Below, piece by piece: positions 17,138 to 25,804 of a DNA stretch of 64,000 nucleotides. Position 1 is the stretch's first letter. Every line of letters starts with the position of its first letter. Source of the DNA: Myxococcales bacterium (lineage in GTDB: Bacteria > Myxococcota_A > Polyangia > Nannocystales > Nannocystaceae). Both the position numbers and the translations under genes were made by a program. The notes below the pieces were generated by a model. That model was not told the DNA's origin and did not search any database. It saw only the letters and a list, made by a program, of their open reading frames with translations. The stretch lies in assembly GCA_020633335.1 (NCBI GenBank), contig JACKDU010000008.1, positions 372,001 to 436,000 on the forward strand, read 5' to 3'.

Positions 17138-18460
17138 CTACCCCTCCGCCTCGTCGGCCCGCAGGAAGACGCCGACGCTCGCGAGATCGCGGTGCGCATG
17201 GTGGACCTTCGCGGTCTCGGCATGCGCATGGCGACCGAGCGCCTCGTAGGCCATCACCAGGAGCTCCAGCGCCTCCTCGCGGCGCCCGTCGGCGTCGAGC
17301 CAGTGGAGGTCGAGGCCGAAGGTCAGCGCGGCCGCCGGCTTGCCCTCGGCGCACTCGCGGCGGGCGCTGGCGATCCATTTCTCGACCCGCGCCGGCTGCT
17401 CACGCCAGGCCTTGATCCGGGCGTACGAGTCGCCGACACGGATCGTCCCGGCGCCCTCCGGCAGCGCCGGCCCGAAGGTGCCGAGGGTCGGGATCCGCGG
17501 GGCGTCCAGCCAGCGCTGCGCCGGCGGATCGGCGGCGAGCGCCTCGGCGTCGGCGTCGGCGAACCACTCGAGCGCCTCGCGGACCGCGTAGACCGAGAGC
17601 GGCGGCGCCTCGTCGTCGGGCTCGTCGATCCGCGCGCGCGCCTGGGCGGCGAGCACCCCCAGCGGCGTCGGCTCCCGATCGGGCCAGGTCTCGGCCGAGT
17701 CGCGGGCGTAGTTGTGGGCGACATAGGTCGGCGGATCCGCGGGGTCGTCGTACCAGAGCCCGTAGTGGAGGCCGTCGCTGTCGCCCCACATCACGGTCAC
17801 GAGCTCCGGCGGGTCGCAGCGGAAGCGGCACTCGAGGCGCGGGTCGAGGCCGTCACGCGTGCGCCGATCGAGGCCGCCGTCTTCGAACCAGATCATGATC
17901 CCGCCGGGCGATCGCCCGAGGCGCTCGGCCCCGCGGGCCTCGAGGGGATCGAGGCTCCGCCAGAAGGCCGCGAAGATCGCGAGCGAGCGCGGCAGCCGGA
18001 GGCCGTAGACCTCCTGCATCCGGGCGGCGACCGCCGGGAAGCGGGCTCGCATCGCCCCCAGCGCCGCCTCGCGGCGGGCGACGGTCGCCGCGTCAGCCGC
18101 GAAGAGGCCCTCGCGGTAGCGGATCTCCGGGTAGCCGAGGCTCTCGGCGAGCGGGCGCGCGAGCGCGGGCGCCAGGCCGGCCCGCCGGAGCGCGTCGACG
18201 GTCCACGCGAGCTCGTCGAGCGCCGCCGCCGCGTCGCCGAGGCGCTCCTCCGGCACCACCACGAGCTCGGCCTGCGGTCCGCGGTAGGTCTCCTGGTCGT
18301 AGAGGCTCATCGACGCGACGAGGCCCTCGCCGCGGAGGTAGAAGGGCGGATCCCAGGAGGCGAGGGTCGCCCCCTCGCCCTCGATCGGGAAGAGCGAACG
18401 CCAGCGCTCGGCGGCGAGGTTGAGGGCGTCGTCGACGGGGGATGCGCGCACGGGCGGCAT
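17138..18460 (-). CDS. HPF1-like (DUF2228 / PF10228-type) protein
   Basis: 440 residues. Residues about 160-290 resemble the N-terminal domain of eukaryotic histone PARylation factor 1: a YGLRLPRSLAIFAAFWRSLDP helix, then C-D-P-P-E-L-V-T-V, G-D-x-D-G-L-H-Y-G and PPTYVAHNYA, parallel to D-P-P-E-F, G-D-x-x-x-x-H-M-G and P-V-Y-V-G-I-N-E-A in human HPF1. The C-terminus (ARRECAEG...FGLDLHWLD...LLVMAYEALGR) parallels the human segment holding the catalytic Glu284. The matching residue here is Glu369, followed by a conserved Cys. The preceding Asp is Arg here. This is from memory of the human protein and was not aligned by program. The N-terminal 150 residues are unassigned. ATG 18460 overlaps a TAGGAT box, so GTG 18451 is an alternative start. 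Confidence 0.72.
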   Translation of the reverse strand: MPPVRASPVDDALNLAAERWRSLFPIEGEGATLASWDPPFYLRGEGLVASMSLYDQETYRGPQAELVVVPEERLGDAAAALDELAWTVDALRRAGLAPALARPLAESLGYPEIRYREGLFAADAATVARREAALGAMRARFPAVAARMQEVYGLRLPRSLAIFAAFWRSLDPLEARGAERLGRSPGGIMIWFEDGGLDRRTRDGLDPRLECRFRCDPPELVTVMWGDSDGLHYGLWYDDPADPPTYVAHNYARDSAETWPDREPTPLGVLAAQARARIDEPDDEAPPLSVYAVREALEWFADADAEALAADPPAQRWLDAPRIPTLGTFGPALPEGAGTIRVGDSYARIKAWREQPARVEKWIASARRECAEGKPAAALTFGLDLHWLDADGRREEALELLVMAYEALGRHAHAETAKVHHAHRDLASVGVFLRADEAEG

Positions 18461-18858
18461 CCTAGCAGCGCGTCGAGATCCTCCGCGCGGCCGCGAGACC
18501 CGCCCCGGGCCCTCGTCGTCCGCGCTCGACCGATCGGTCGGCGCTCACCCAAGCCTTCGTCGCCCTTCAGGTCGCAGGGCCGACCGATCCGCCCCGCACG
18601 GACCCGCGTGACGTCGCTGGGGACCAACGCCCCCAACCTCGCCGGCCGGCGGCGCTGCGCGAGGGCGCGCGGCGCCGCGCCTCGCGACCCGCCCACACCT
18701 GTCCACATGGACATCCTCTGGAGCTCGCGTCGAAGACCTCCACACCGCCCGCGGCGGAGCCAACGCCGAGGGCGAATTTCCCCGTTGAGGGGCGTCTGCG
18801 TCCGCATATACCGAGTTTTCGGGTTGACGCGCGGAGCCCCCTCGTCTTCCATGATCGG
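18461..18858. other. Intergenic region between divergent genes, with A+T-rich patch and perfect palindrome
   Basis: A 398-nt gap between the HPF1-like gene (minus) and the Sel1 lipoprotein gene (plus). It holds a perfect TGTCCACATGGACA palindrome at 18700-18713 and a relatively A+T-rich patch around 18770-18830, including GCATATACC and a TTGACG at 18824-18829. TTGACG could be a -35 box for the plus-strand gene, but the matching -10 region is poor. No open frame here has domain or start-site support. Confidence 0.5.
18700..18713. repeat. Dispersed palindrome, perfect copy (TGTCCACATGGACA)
   Basis: A perfect TGTCC-N4-GGACA copy in the divergent intergenic region, about 145 nt upstream of the Sel1 gene. 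It is the copy best placed to act as an operator. Confidence 0.6.
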
Positions 18859-20067
18859 GTGCTGTACCGCTCCCGTGTCCTACGAGCCTGCGCCCTCTTC
18901 GCGCTCGTCGCCGTCGGCTGTCACAAGTCCGAGAGCACCGCGCCGCCGCCTCAAGAGGGCTGCGACGGTGCGCGCTGCGTCGAGGATGCCGAGGCGGCGA
19001 TCTGGGAGGGCAAGGAGGACGAGGCCCGGGAGCCGCTGACCAAGGTCTGCGAGGAGCAGAAGGATCCCTTCCAGTGCTTCCGCCTCGGCCAGCTCTACCA
19101 CAAGGGCCTCGGCGGCCCGGCCGATCCGGCGAAGGCGGCCGAGCTCTACGCGATGGCCTGCGACATGGGCGACGAGGAGGCCTGCGAGGCCCGCTTTGAG
19201 ATCGCCCGCGAGGGCCAGGGCGGCGACAAGGTCGAGCTCGAGTTCTCGAAGAAGGCATGCGAGGCCCGCCGCCCCCGCGGCTGCACCAACGCCGCCGACC
19301 TCATGCTCACCGGGCGCGGGGTCAAGGCCGACCGCAACGGCGCGATCGAGCACTACGAGAAGGCCTGCGGCCTCGGCGAGGCCGAGGCGTGCAACAGCGC
19401 CGGCGACCTCCTCTACGAGGCCAAGGACCCCTACGACCAGGCCCGCGCGCTCGCCTCGTACATCAGCGGCTGCGTCGGCAACACCGGCTACGGCTGCCTC
19501 CGGGTCGGCGTCGCCTTCGTCGAGGGGATCGGCACCAAGCCCGACCTCGACAAGGCGGCGATGAACTTCCGCAAGGCCTGCGACTTCTACAACGAGGACG
19601 GCTGCCGCAACGCCAAGGCCCTCGAGGCCGCCCACGGCAAGCCCTTCACCCTCGAGCTGACCTCGACGGTGGCGACGATCGAGGCCGAGGGCCTCAAGGC
19701 CCGCGACCTCTCCTGCCAGATGGACGAGCAGGGCGCCAAGGCGCTCCAGGCCGTGCTCACCGACGTCGCCGTGACCAAGGGGTCGCTCGACAACTGCGTC
19801 GAGGAGGGCCGCGCGGTCAAGATCTCGTGGAGCTTCGCCAAGGGCAAGGTCCGCGAGGCCAAGGTCACCGGCAAGACCCCGAAGAAGGAGGCCGCCTGCC
19901 TGATCGGCGTGCTCAAGCGGGTCAGCCTCGACGAGACCGGCTCCTGCAACGCGATCCTCCTGGTCGGCGATCCCGAGGGCGCCGCCAAGTCGCTCGCGGC
20001 CCTCACCGGCGGCGATCAGAGCGGCGAGGTCCGGCTCTCGACCAAGAAGCAGCGGGCGAACAACTAG
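18859..20067 (+). CDS. Sel1-repeat, Cys-rich lipoprotein
   Basis: 402 residues starting at a GTG; the N-terminus (ACALFALVAVGCHKS) is a lipoprotein signal with the lipobox Cys near residue 21. From residue 40 to about 255 it has five or six Sel1-like repeats of about 36 residues (for example CFRLGQLYHKGLGGPADPAKAAELYAMAC), each with paired cysteines, as in the HcpC-like beta-lactamase-fold family. The C-terminal 130 residues, with four more cysteines, have no recognised fold. Sel1 proteins usually scaffold protein-protein contacts; here outside the cytoplasm, presumably disulphide-stabilised. Confidence 0.8.
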   Translation: MLYRSRVLRACALFALVAVGCHKSESTAPPPQEGCDGARCVEDAEAAIWEGKEDEAREPLTKVCEEQKDPFQCFRLGQLYHKGLGGPADPAKAAELYAMACDMGDEEACEARFEIAREGQGGDKVELEFSKKACEARRPRGCTNAADLMLTGRGVKADRNGAIEHYEKACGLGEAEACNSAGDLLYEAKDPYDQARALASYISGCVGNTGYGCLRVGVAFVEGIGTKPDLDKAAMNFRKACDFYNEDGCRNAKALEAAHGKPFTLELTSTVATIEAEGLKARDLSCQMDEQGAKALQAVLTDVAVTKGSLDNCVEEGRAVKISWSFAKGKVREAKVTGKTPKKEAACLIGVLKRVSLDETGSCNAILLVGDPEGAAKSLAALTGGDQSGEVRLSTKKQRANN

Positions 20068-20089
20068 CCGCGGCGCTCGGCGGCCACCC

Positions 20090-20103
20090 TGTCCCTCCGG
20101 TCA
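20090..20103. repeat. Dispersed palindrome, degenerate copy (TGTCCCTCCGGTCA)
   Basis: An imperfect copy located just after the stop of the Sel1 gene, in the 96-nt gap before the esterase gene. The left half-site is intact; the right half has one change. Confidence 0.4.
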
Positions 20104-20163
20104 TCTTCGCTTCGCGGGCGCGGCGGGCTTGCGACCGGCCGCGGCCTGGCGGATAAGGTCGGC

Positions 20164-21906
20164 ATGGTGACCTCGCCCCGGCGCCCCGGCGCGCTCGCAC
20201 TCCTCCCCGCGCTCGCGCTCGTCCTCGCCTGCGGCGATCCGCCGACCAGCGCGGCGAGCGAGACCGCGTCCGGGACGAGCGACGCGAGCGGCACGACCTC
20301 CGCCAGCGCCAGCGCCAGCGCCAGCGCCGGCGCCGGCACCAGCGAGGGCAGCGGCGACGGGACCGGGTCCACCACCAGCGGCGACCCGCCCTGCCCCGCG
20401 CCGCTCCTCGAGTGCGGCGAGCGCTGCGTCGATCCGGCGCACGACCCCGACCACTGCGGCGCCTGCGATCAGCCCTGCCCGCCCGCGCTCGCCTGCGTCG
20501 ACGGGCTCTGCGCGCCCGCCTGCGGGCCCGGGGTCGACGTCTGCGGCGACACCTGCACCGACCTCGAGCTCGACCCCGACCACTGCGGCGCCTGCGACCA
20601 CGCCTGCGCCGACGGGGTCCCCTGCGTCGCCGGGGCCTGCGCGCCGACGTGCGCGGCGAACGAGGCGCGCTGCGGCGAGCTCTGCGTCGATCTGATGGCC
20701 GACGAGGCCCAGTGCGGCGCCTGCGGGAACGCCTGTCCTGAGGGACAGAATTGCAGCTACGGACTCTGCGTCGACGTCGACGTCCACCACCTCCTGATCG
20801 GCGGCCAGAGCCTCTCGAACGGCTACGCCGCGGCGGTCGTGAGCGCCGAGCAGCCCCACCAGAACCTCGCCTTCAACACCGGCGTGCGCTCGGGCCCCGC
20901 GCCCGCCGCCTTCGCCCCGCTCATCGAGAGCTGGGACGGCGCCCACGGCGAGACGATCGCCTCGGGCCTCGCCAACGCGGTCGCGGCCGCGGTCGAGGCC
21001 GAGGGCGGGAGCCACGTGATCCTCGCCTCGGCCCACGGCCTCGACGGCACCGCCTACGCCGGCATCAAGAAGGGGACGATGCCCTACGCGATCGGCCTCG
21101 CTCAGGTCAGCGCCGGGGCGACGCTCGCGGCCGCCGAAGGCAAGAGCCACGCCGTCCGGGCGCTCGCGGTGATCCACGGCGAGAGCGATCACCTGGCGAA
21201 CAACCTCGCCTACGCCGACGACCTCCTCGCCTGGCAGAGCGACATCGAGGCCGACGTCCAGGCGATCACCGGGCAGCTCCACCCGGTGCCGATCTTCCTC
21301 TGCCAGATGTCGAGCTTCACCAAGCTCGGCGCGGCGACCTCGCGGATCCCGGGCGAGCAGCTCGCGGCCGCCCGCGCCCGCCCCGACCGGATCTACGTGG
21401 TCGGCCCGAAGTACTTCCTGCCCTACGTCGACGGCGTCCACCTCAGCGGCGAGGGCGAGCGCTGGCTCGGCGAGCACTACGCCAAGGCCTACCGCCGGGT
21501 GCTCATCGACGGCCAGCCCTGGCGGCCGCTGGCGCCGGCGACGATCAGCCGCGAGGGCGCGGTGATCACCGTCGACTTTGAGGTCCCGGCGCCGCCGCTG
21601 GTCCTCGACGTCGAGCTGGTCAGCGATCCGGGGGCCTTCGGCTTCGAGTTCTACGACTCGAGCGGGGCGCCGCCGACGATCGCCGCGGTCGAGCTCGTCG
21701 GCGACACCCAGGTGCGGATCACCCTCAGCGGCGAGCCGAGCGGCGGCAACAAGCGCCTGCGCTACGCCTTCCGCGGGGCGCCCGGGGCCCCCGCCGGGCC
21801 GATGAGCGGGGCCCGCGGCAACCTCCGCGACTCCGACGCGACCCCGAGCGCGAACGGCTACCCGCTCTACAACTGGGCGATCCACTTCGACGAGCCGGTC
21901 GAGTAG
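20164..21906 (+). CDS. Secreted SGNH/sialate O-acetylesterase-like lipoprotein with Cys-rich repeats
   Basis: 580 residues. Lipobox ALVLAC (Cys23) is followed by a Ser/Ala/Thr/Gly linker. Three or four Cys-rich repeats (C-G-x-x-C-V-D-x-x-x-D-x-x-H-C-G-A-C pattern, residues about 75-200) come next. The hydrolase domain (about 203-450) begins LLIGGQSLSNGY, with nucleophile Ser in G-Q-S-L-S-N, an internal IHGESDH block and a D-G-V-H-L catalytic Asp/His block, the arrangement of SASA-type esterases that deacetylate carbohydrates. The C-terminal 130 residues are beta-rich. It is likely a surface carbohydrate esterase; the substrate is unknown. Confidence 0.8.
   Translation: MVTSPRRPGALALLPALALVLACGDPPTSAASETASGTSDASGTTSASASASASAGAGTSEGSGDGTGSTTSGDPPCPAPLLECGERCVDPAHDPDHCGACDQPCPPALACVDGLCAPACGPGVDVCGDTCTDLELDPDHCGACDHACADGVPCVAGACAPTCAANEARCGELCVDLMADEAQCGACGNACPEGQNCSYGLCVDVDVHHLLIGGQSLSNGYAAAVVSAEQPHQNLAFNTGVRSGPAPAAFAPLIESWDGAHGETIASGLANAVAAAVEAEGGSHVILASAHGLDGTAYAGIKKGTMPYAIGLAQVSAGATLAAAEGKSHAVRALAVIHGESDHLANNLAYADDLLAWQSDIEADVQAITGQLHPVPIFLCQMSSFTKLGAATSRIPGEQLAAARARPDRIYVVGPKYFLPYVDGVHLSGEGERWLGEHYAKAYRRVLIDGQPWRPLAPATISREGAVITVDFEVPAPPLVLDVELVSDPGAFGFEFYDSSGAPPTIAAVELVGDTQVRITLSGEPSGGNKRLRYAFRGAPGAPAGPMSGARGNLRDSDATPSANGYPLYNWAIHFDEPVE
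20301..20338 (+). repeat. Tandem AGCGCC repeat inside the esterase linker
   Basis: About five copies of a six-base unit drifting to GGCGCC; it encodes alternating Ser-Ala and then Gly-Ala in the linker after the lipid anchor. It may vary in length between strains without breaking the frame. Confidence 0.7.
20734..20747. repeat. Dispersed palindrome, perfect copy inside a gene (TGTCCTGAGGGACA)
   Basis: A perfect TGTCC-N4-GGACA copy within the esterase Cys-rich region, where it encodes C-P-E-G-Q. It extends by one more matching base pair on each side (CTGTCC...GGACAG). Confidence 0.6.
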
Positions 21907-21981
21907 GCGAGCGCGATCGACAGGGCGCCTCGACTCCGGCACCCTTGGAGGACGACGGTCGACCCGCGACCGCGCGCGCCG

Positions 21982-23349
21982 ATGCGATCCCCGACGAAGC
22001 TCCTCGCCCTCTCCAGCGCCCTCGCGCTCGCCTGCCACGGCGGCCCCGCCGAGGAGCCCGCGTCCCCGCGCGACGCGCCCGTGAACGCCGACGAGGTCGG
22101 CCGCCAGGGGGCCGCCAAGCCGCTCCCCGAGCTCCCCCCCGCGATCGCCACCTGTCCGATCCGCAAGGCCAGCGCGACCCGGATCGCGCTCACCAGCGTC
22201 GTCCACCTCGCGGACGTCGCCGGCGTCCGCTGGCTGGTCGCCCACGCCGGCGAGGGCGAGGCCGCGACGCCGGCGCTCGTCCACATCGGCGCCGACGGGG
22301 AGCTCGCGCTCACGCCCCTCCCCTTCTGGAGCGAGGACGTGGCCCGCGCGGGGCCGACCTCGCTCCGCCTCGTCGACGTCGCCGGCAAGCGCTGGCTCGC
22401 GGTCGACCTCGCCGATCCCGACGCGCCCGCGCTCGGCGAGCCGACGCCGCTCCCCGAGGTCGCCGAGAACCCCAAGGGGATCGGCGCCGACGACCGGATC
22501 GCCGCCTTCTCCCGCTACTTCCGCGACGACGCCCGCGACGCCTACATCGGCGAGACCTTCGTCCTCGATCCGGCGAGCGGGCGCCGCCTCGGCGCGCCCG
22601 CGCCCTGGACCGCGTGGGACCTGATCTGCCGCGGCGGCCGCTGCTTCGGGCTGGCGAGCCCGAACAGCGACCCATCGGCGCGCTCGCTCATCGAGGTCCG
22701 AGCCGAGGGCGTCGTCGTCCTCCAGGAGCTCGGCCAGTGGAATTGCGGGGGCGCGACGAGCTGGGAGCGGGACGGCCGCTGGCTCCTCGCCTGGAGCGAG
22801 GAGGCGGGGCTCGGCCTCGCGTCGCTCGACCTCGCGAGCGCCGCCGTCCGCGTCGACGCGTTGAAGGAGGGCGGGCAATGCCCCGGGCCCCGTCACCTCC
22901 GCCACCGCGGCGATGATCTCCTGGTGATCTCGAGCGGCCAGGATCGCCTCCTCACCCGGACGATCACGCCGACCCTCGAGGTCGGCGAGACCCGGCCGAT
23001 CCTCGGCCTCAGCGGGCGCGAGCAGGTCATCGCCGCGGTCGACGATGGCCTCGTCGTCGCCGACTTCAGCAGCGGCCGCGGGATGATCCACTCGCCGACC
23101 GACAGCCGCGGGATCCGCCGCTACTACCACGTATGGGACTTTGACGGCCGCGCCGGCCTCCTCCGGGCGAGCGACGCTGGGTGGACGCTGGAGGATGTGA
23201 TCGCGCTCCCGGAGAGCGGCAGCGAGGGCGACTTCTCGACCGGCTACCGCGTCCACCTCCTCACCCGCCCGGGGCGCGCGGCCGCCCTGGTGATCGGCGA
23301 CGGCAGCCTCGGCTCGTTCTTCCTGCCGCTCCGCCAGCCCTGCCGCTGA
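21982..23349 (+). CDS. Lipoprotein of unknown function, probably beta-propeller
   Basis: 455 residues. The signal LLALSSALALAC puts the lipidated Cys near residue 18. The rest is beta-rich, with repeated W-L-V/W-L-A-V strands and G-D/D-G turns spaced as in a propeller, but without a recognisable repeat family. The cysteines near residues 217-224 (D-L-I-C-R-G-G-R-C-F-G) could form a disulphide. It sits in a run of four plus-strand secreted-protein genes; the 75-nt gap before it could contain its own promoter. Confidence 0.6.
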   Translation: MRSPTKLLALSSALALACHGGPAEEPASPRDAPVNADEVGRQGAAKPLPELPPAIATCPIRKASATRIALTSVVHLADVAGVRWLVAHAGEGEAATPALVHIGADGELALTPLPFWSEDVARAGPTSLRLVDVAGKRWLAVDLADPDAPALGEPTPLPEVAENPKGIGADDRIAAFSRYFRDDARDAYIGETFVLDPASGRRLGAPAPWTAWDLICRGGRCFGLASPNSDPSARSLIEVRAEGVVVLQELGQWNCGGATSWERDGRWLLAWSEEAGLGLASLDLASAAVRVDALKEGGQCPGPRHLRHRGDDLLVISSGQDRLLTRTITPTLEVGETRPILGLSGREQVIAAVDDGLVVADFSSGRGMIHSPTDSRGIRRYYHVWDFDGRAGLLRASDAGWTLEDVIALPESGSEGDFSTGYRVHLLTRPGRAAALVIGDGSLGSFFLPLRQPCR

Positions 23350-23388
23350 GCCCTGCCCTGCGCGCCGCGAGATCGCGTCCAGCGGTGA

Positions 23389-23394
23389 TATCCT
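23389..23394 (+). promoter_or_regulatory. Candidate -10 box close to the start codon (TATCCT)
   Basis: TATCCT lies 8 nt before the ATG at 23403, with no Shine-Dalgarno sequence in between; it is a member of the leaderless-type start pattern seen elsewhere in the window. Confidence 0.3.
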
Positions 23395-23402
23395 CGCCGC
23401 CG

Positions 23403-25373
23403 ATGGGAGCCCGTCGTCGGAGGGACCCGCCGCGAGCCGCGTTGGCAGCGGCGGCCTGGTCGCTCTGCGGAGGGCTCGGATGCGCAGCCCGGCAGGGCCC
23501 GGAATTGCAGGTCGCGCTCGCCGGCGAGCCCGCGCTCCACGGGCCCCTCGAGGCGCTCTCCACCGGGCGGCTCTGGATCGCCTGGCCGGGGACGCTCTCC
23601 TGCTTCACGAGCGCCGCCGGTCGCACGGCATGCTGGGGCAGCTCGCGGCTCATGACGACGCCGGAGGGGTTCGACACCCTGCCGCCGAACGCCCGCGCGA
23701 CCTGCCTCGCCGCCGAGTCATGGACGTCCGGCTGCGCGCTCGTCGACGCCAGCGTCGCCCGCGGCGCGGACATGGCCTCGCTCGACGACAACCCGCAATT
23801 CGACCTCTGCGGGGTCACGGCCGGTGGCGCGGTGCGCTGCTGGGACTTCCGGGGTCGACCCTCCCGCGTGCGAGGGATCCGCGGCGCGGTCGAGGCGGCC
23901 GGCGAACACGAGGGCGGCTGCGCGCGCCTCCGCGACGGCCAGGTCGCCTGCTGGCGCGAGCGCGCGAGCCGACCGCGGGGAGACATCGACGACGCGGTCG
24001 ACCTCGACGTCGGCCCGCGGCTCGCCTGCGCCGCGCTGCGCTCGGGACACGTCGCCTGCTGGCGGGAGGGAGAGGCGGCGCGGCGCGTCGACGACCTCGA
24101 GGGGGCGGTCGCGGTCGCGGTCGGCGACGCGCTCGCCTGCGCGCGCCTCCGCGACGGCGGCGTCGCCTGCTGGGACCCCGAGGCGCGCTCGCCCGCGCGG
24201 CGGATCGCGGGGGTCGCCGACGCCGTCGAGGTGCGGGTCGGCTCGAGCCACGCCTGCGCCCGCGATCGCCGCGACGCCCTCTGGTGCTGGGGCGACAACT
24301 GGGGCTTCGGGCTCGGGGACGCCGAGTCCGCGCCCTACCTCCTCGCCCCGGAGCGCGTCGCCGGCGTCCCCCCGGCCGTCGACATCGCCCTCGGAGAGAG
24401 CGGCGCCTGCGCGCGGACCGAGGGCGGCGAGCTCTGGTGCTGGGGCGCGTCGATCTTCGGGGCCGCGGACGCGCGGGCCGAGGTCCACCGGATCGGCGAG
24501 GGGGTGCTCCGGGCGGCGATCACCCGCGACGGCCCCCTCGTCGCCCGCGAGGGCGGCAGCGTCGACGGCCTCCGCCGCGATCGAACGAGCTGGAGCGCCC
24601 TCTGGCGGGCGGAGGGCGACGTCGACGCGCTCGCGGCCGCCGGCGAGTGGGGCTGCGCGCTCGTCGGCGGCGCGCTCGAGTGCTTCGGGACCGCGCCGCC
24701 GGCCACCGCCCACGCCGGGGTGCCGACCTGGCTCCGCGGCCAGGGGACGATCCGCGGGGCGCTCGCGCTGAGCGTCGACGAGCGCCGCGGCTGCGTGGTC
24801 ACGGCCGACGGCCGCGCGCGCTGCTGGGGCGAGTCCTTCACCGCGGGCGGCGAGGCGATCGCCGTCGACGCGCCCCTCGAGATCGCCGGTCTGCCGCCGG
24901 TCGACGCGATCGCGCTCGGCCGCGACTTCGCCTGCGCGCGCTCCCCCGCCGGCGAGATCTGGTGCTGGGGAGAGCCGAGCGAGGGCCGCCTCGGCGGCAG
25001 CGCAGAGGGGCCCGGCCTCCCGCCCCGCCGGGTCGACGGCCTCCCGCCCGCGGCCCAGATCGCCGCTGGCGAGGCCCACGCCTGCGCCCGCGCCGAGGGC
25101 GGCGAGCTCTGGTGCTGGGGCGGCAACGACTGGGGCCAGCTCGGCCGCGGCGTGCACCCGCGCTGGTCGACCTCGCCGGCGCCGGTCGGGGGCCTCGGAC
25201 CCGTCCGCGACCTCGCCCTCGCTGGCGACACCACCTGCGCGCTCCTCGAGGACGGCGGCGTCGCCTGCTGGGGCGACAACCACGAGCGCCAGGCGAGCCC
25301 GCGGGGCCTCCTCCGCGCCGACGCCGCGGTGCCGGTCGATCCCTCGCGCTACGTCTGGCTCGACGCGACCTGA
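23403..25373 (+). CDS. RCC1-repeat secreted lipoprotein
   Basis: 656 residues. I start it at the ATG at 23403 because the lipoprotein signal (LAAAAWSLCGGLGCAAR) follows at once and a TATCCT box lies 8 nt upstream. From about residue 45 to the end it carries many RCC1-like repeats of about 45 residues, each with a C-A-R-x-x-x-G-x-V/L-x-C-W-G core, for example GGELWCWGGNDWGQLGRG. It is therefore a double-Cys variant of the seven-bladed propeller, and probably two propellers. Myxobacteria encode many such secreted RCC1 proteins of unknown role. The final strand is followed 18 nt later by a convergent gene. Confidence 0.8.
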   Translation: MGARRRRDPPRAALAAAAWSLCGGLGCAARQGPELQVALAGEPALHGPLEALSTGRLWIAWPGTLSCFTSAAGRTACWGSSRLMTTPEGFDTLPPNARATCLAAESWTSGCALVDASVARGADMASLDDNPQFDLCGVTAGGAVRCWDFRGRPSRVRGIRGAVEAAGEHEGGCARLRDGQVACWRERASRPRGDIDDAVDLDVGPRLACAALRSGHVACWREGEAARRVDDLEGAVAVAVGDALACARLRDGGVACWDPEARSPARRIAGVADAVEVRVGSSHACARDRRDALWCWGDNWGFGLGDAESAPYLLAPERVAGVPPAVDIALGESGACARTEGGELWCWGASIFGAADARAEVHRIGEGVLRAAITRDGPLVAREGGSVDGLRRDRTSWSALWRAEGDVDALAAAGEWGCALVGGALECFGTAPPATAHAGVPTWLRGQGTIRGALALSVDERRGCVVTADGRARCWGESFTAGGEAIAVDAPLEIAGLPPVDAIALGRDFACARSPAGEIWCWGEPSEGRLGGSAEGPGLPPRRVDGLPPAAQIAAGEAHACARAEGGELWCWGGNDWGQLGRGVHPRWSTSPAPVGGLGPVRDLALAGDTTCALLEDGGVACWGDNHERQASPRGLLRADAAVPVDPSRYVWLDAT

Positions 25374-25391
25374 GCCGCGTCGATGCCCCGC

Positions 25392-25658
25392 TCACTTCTT
25401 GGCGCAGGTCCAGGACTTGCCGCAGGTGCAGACCTGATCGGGGCCGCCGCCCCGGTAGACGCAGAAATCAACCTGTCCGCGAGGACAGGAGGTCCCGCTC
25501 CGCGGGACCGAGCGCGGGCAGGCCGGCGAGCCCTGGACCGAGGTCGCCCCCGGCGAGCTCGAGCCGCCGCCGCTGCTGCTCTTGCAGGAGGCGCCGAGGC
25601 CGAGGCCGAGGAGGCCGGCGAAGACGAGGGCGGGGAGGCGGGTGACGATCCGGCTCAT
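25392..25658 (-). CDS. Small Cys-rich lipoprotein, function unknown
   Basis: 88 residues. Signal ALVFAGLLGLGLGASC, lipidated Cys near residue 25, then a Ser/Gly linker and a compact domain with five cysteines (C-P..C-P-R-G-Q-V-D-F-C-V..V-C-T-C-G-K-S-W-T-C). The spacing suggests disulphides or a knottin-like fold. A perfect copy of the dispersed palindrome (25474-25487) encodes the C-P-R-G-Q part, as another copy encodes C-P-E-G-Q in the esterase. Confidence 0.65.
   Translation of the reverse strand: MSRIVTRLPALVFAGLLGLGLGASCKSSSGGGSSSPGATSVQGSPACPRSVPRSGTSCPRGQVDFCVYRGGGPDQVCTCGKSWTCAKK
25474..25487. repeat. Dispersed palindrome, perfect copy inside a gene (TGTCCGCGAGGACA)
   Basis: A perfect TGTCC-N4-GGACA copy within the small lipoprotein gene. 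Two flanking bases also pair (CCTGTCC...GGACAGG). Confidence 0.6.
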
Positions 25659-25804
25659 CCCCGTGAGCGTCGCCCTCCGCCCCGCTCCCTGTCAACAGCG
25701 GCCGCTGGGGCCTCCAGACCTCGCGACGAGGGGGGCCGCCTGGGCCCCCCTCGGAGATCTCCGCGGAGCCTGACCCAAGGGCCAGCTCCACGGCCGACGC
25801 CGAC

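Noticed and set aside
20101..23256. A 1051-codon open frame on the minus strand
   Set aside because: It is antisense to the esterase and the propeller-like lipoprotein; composition is Arg/Ala/Glu-rich with no recognisable domain.
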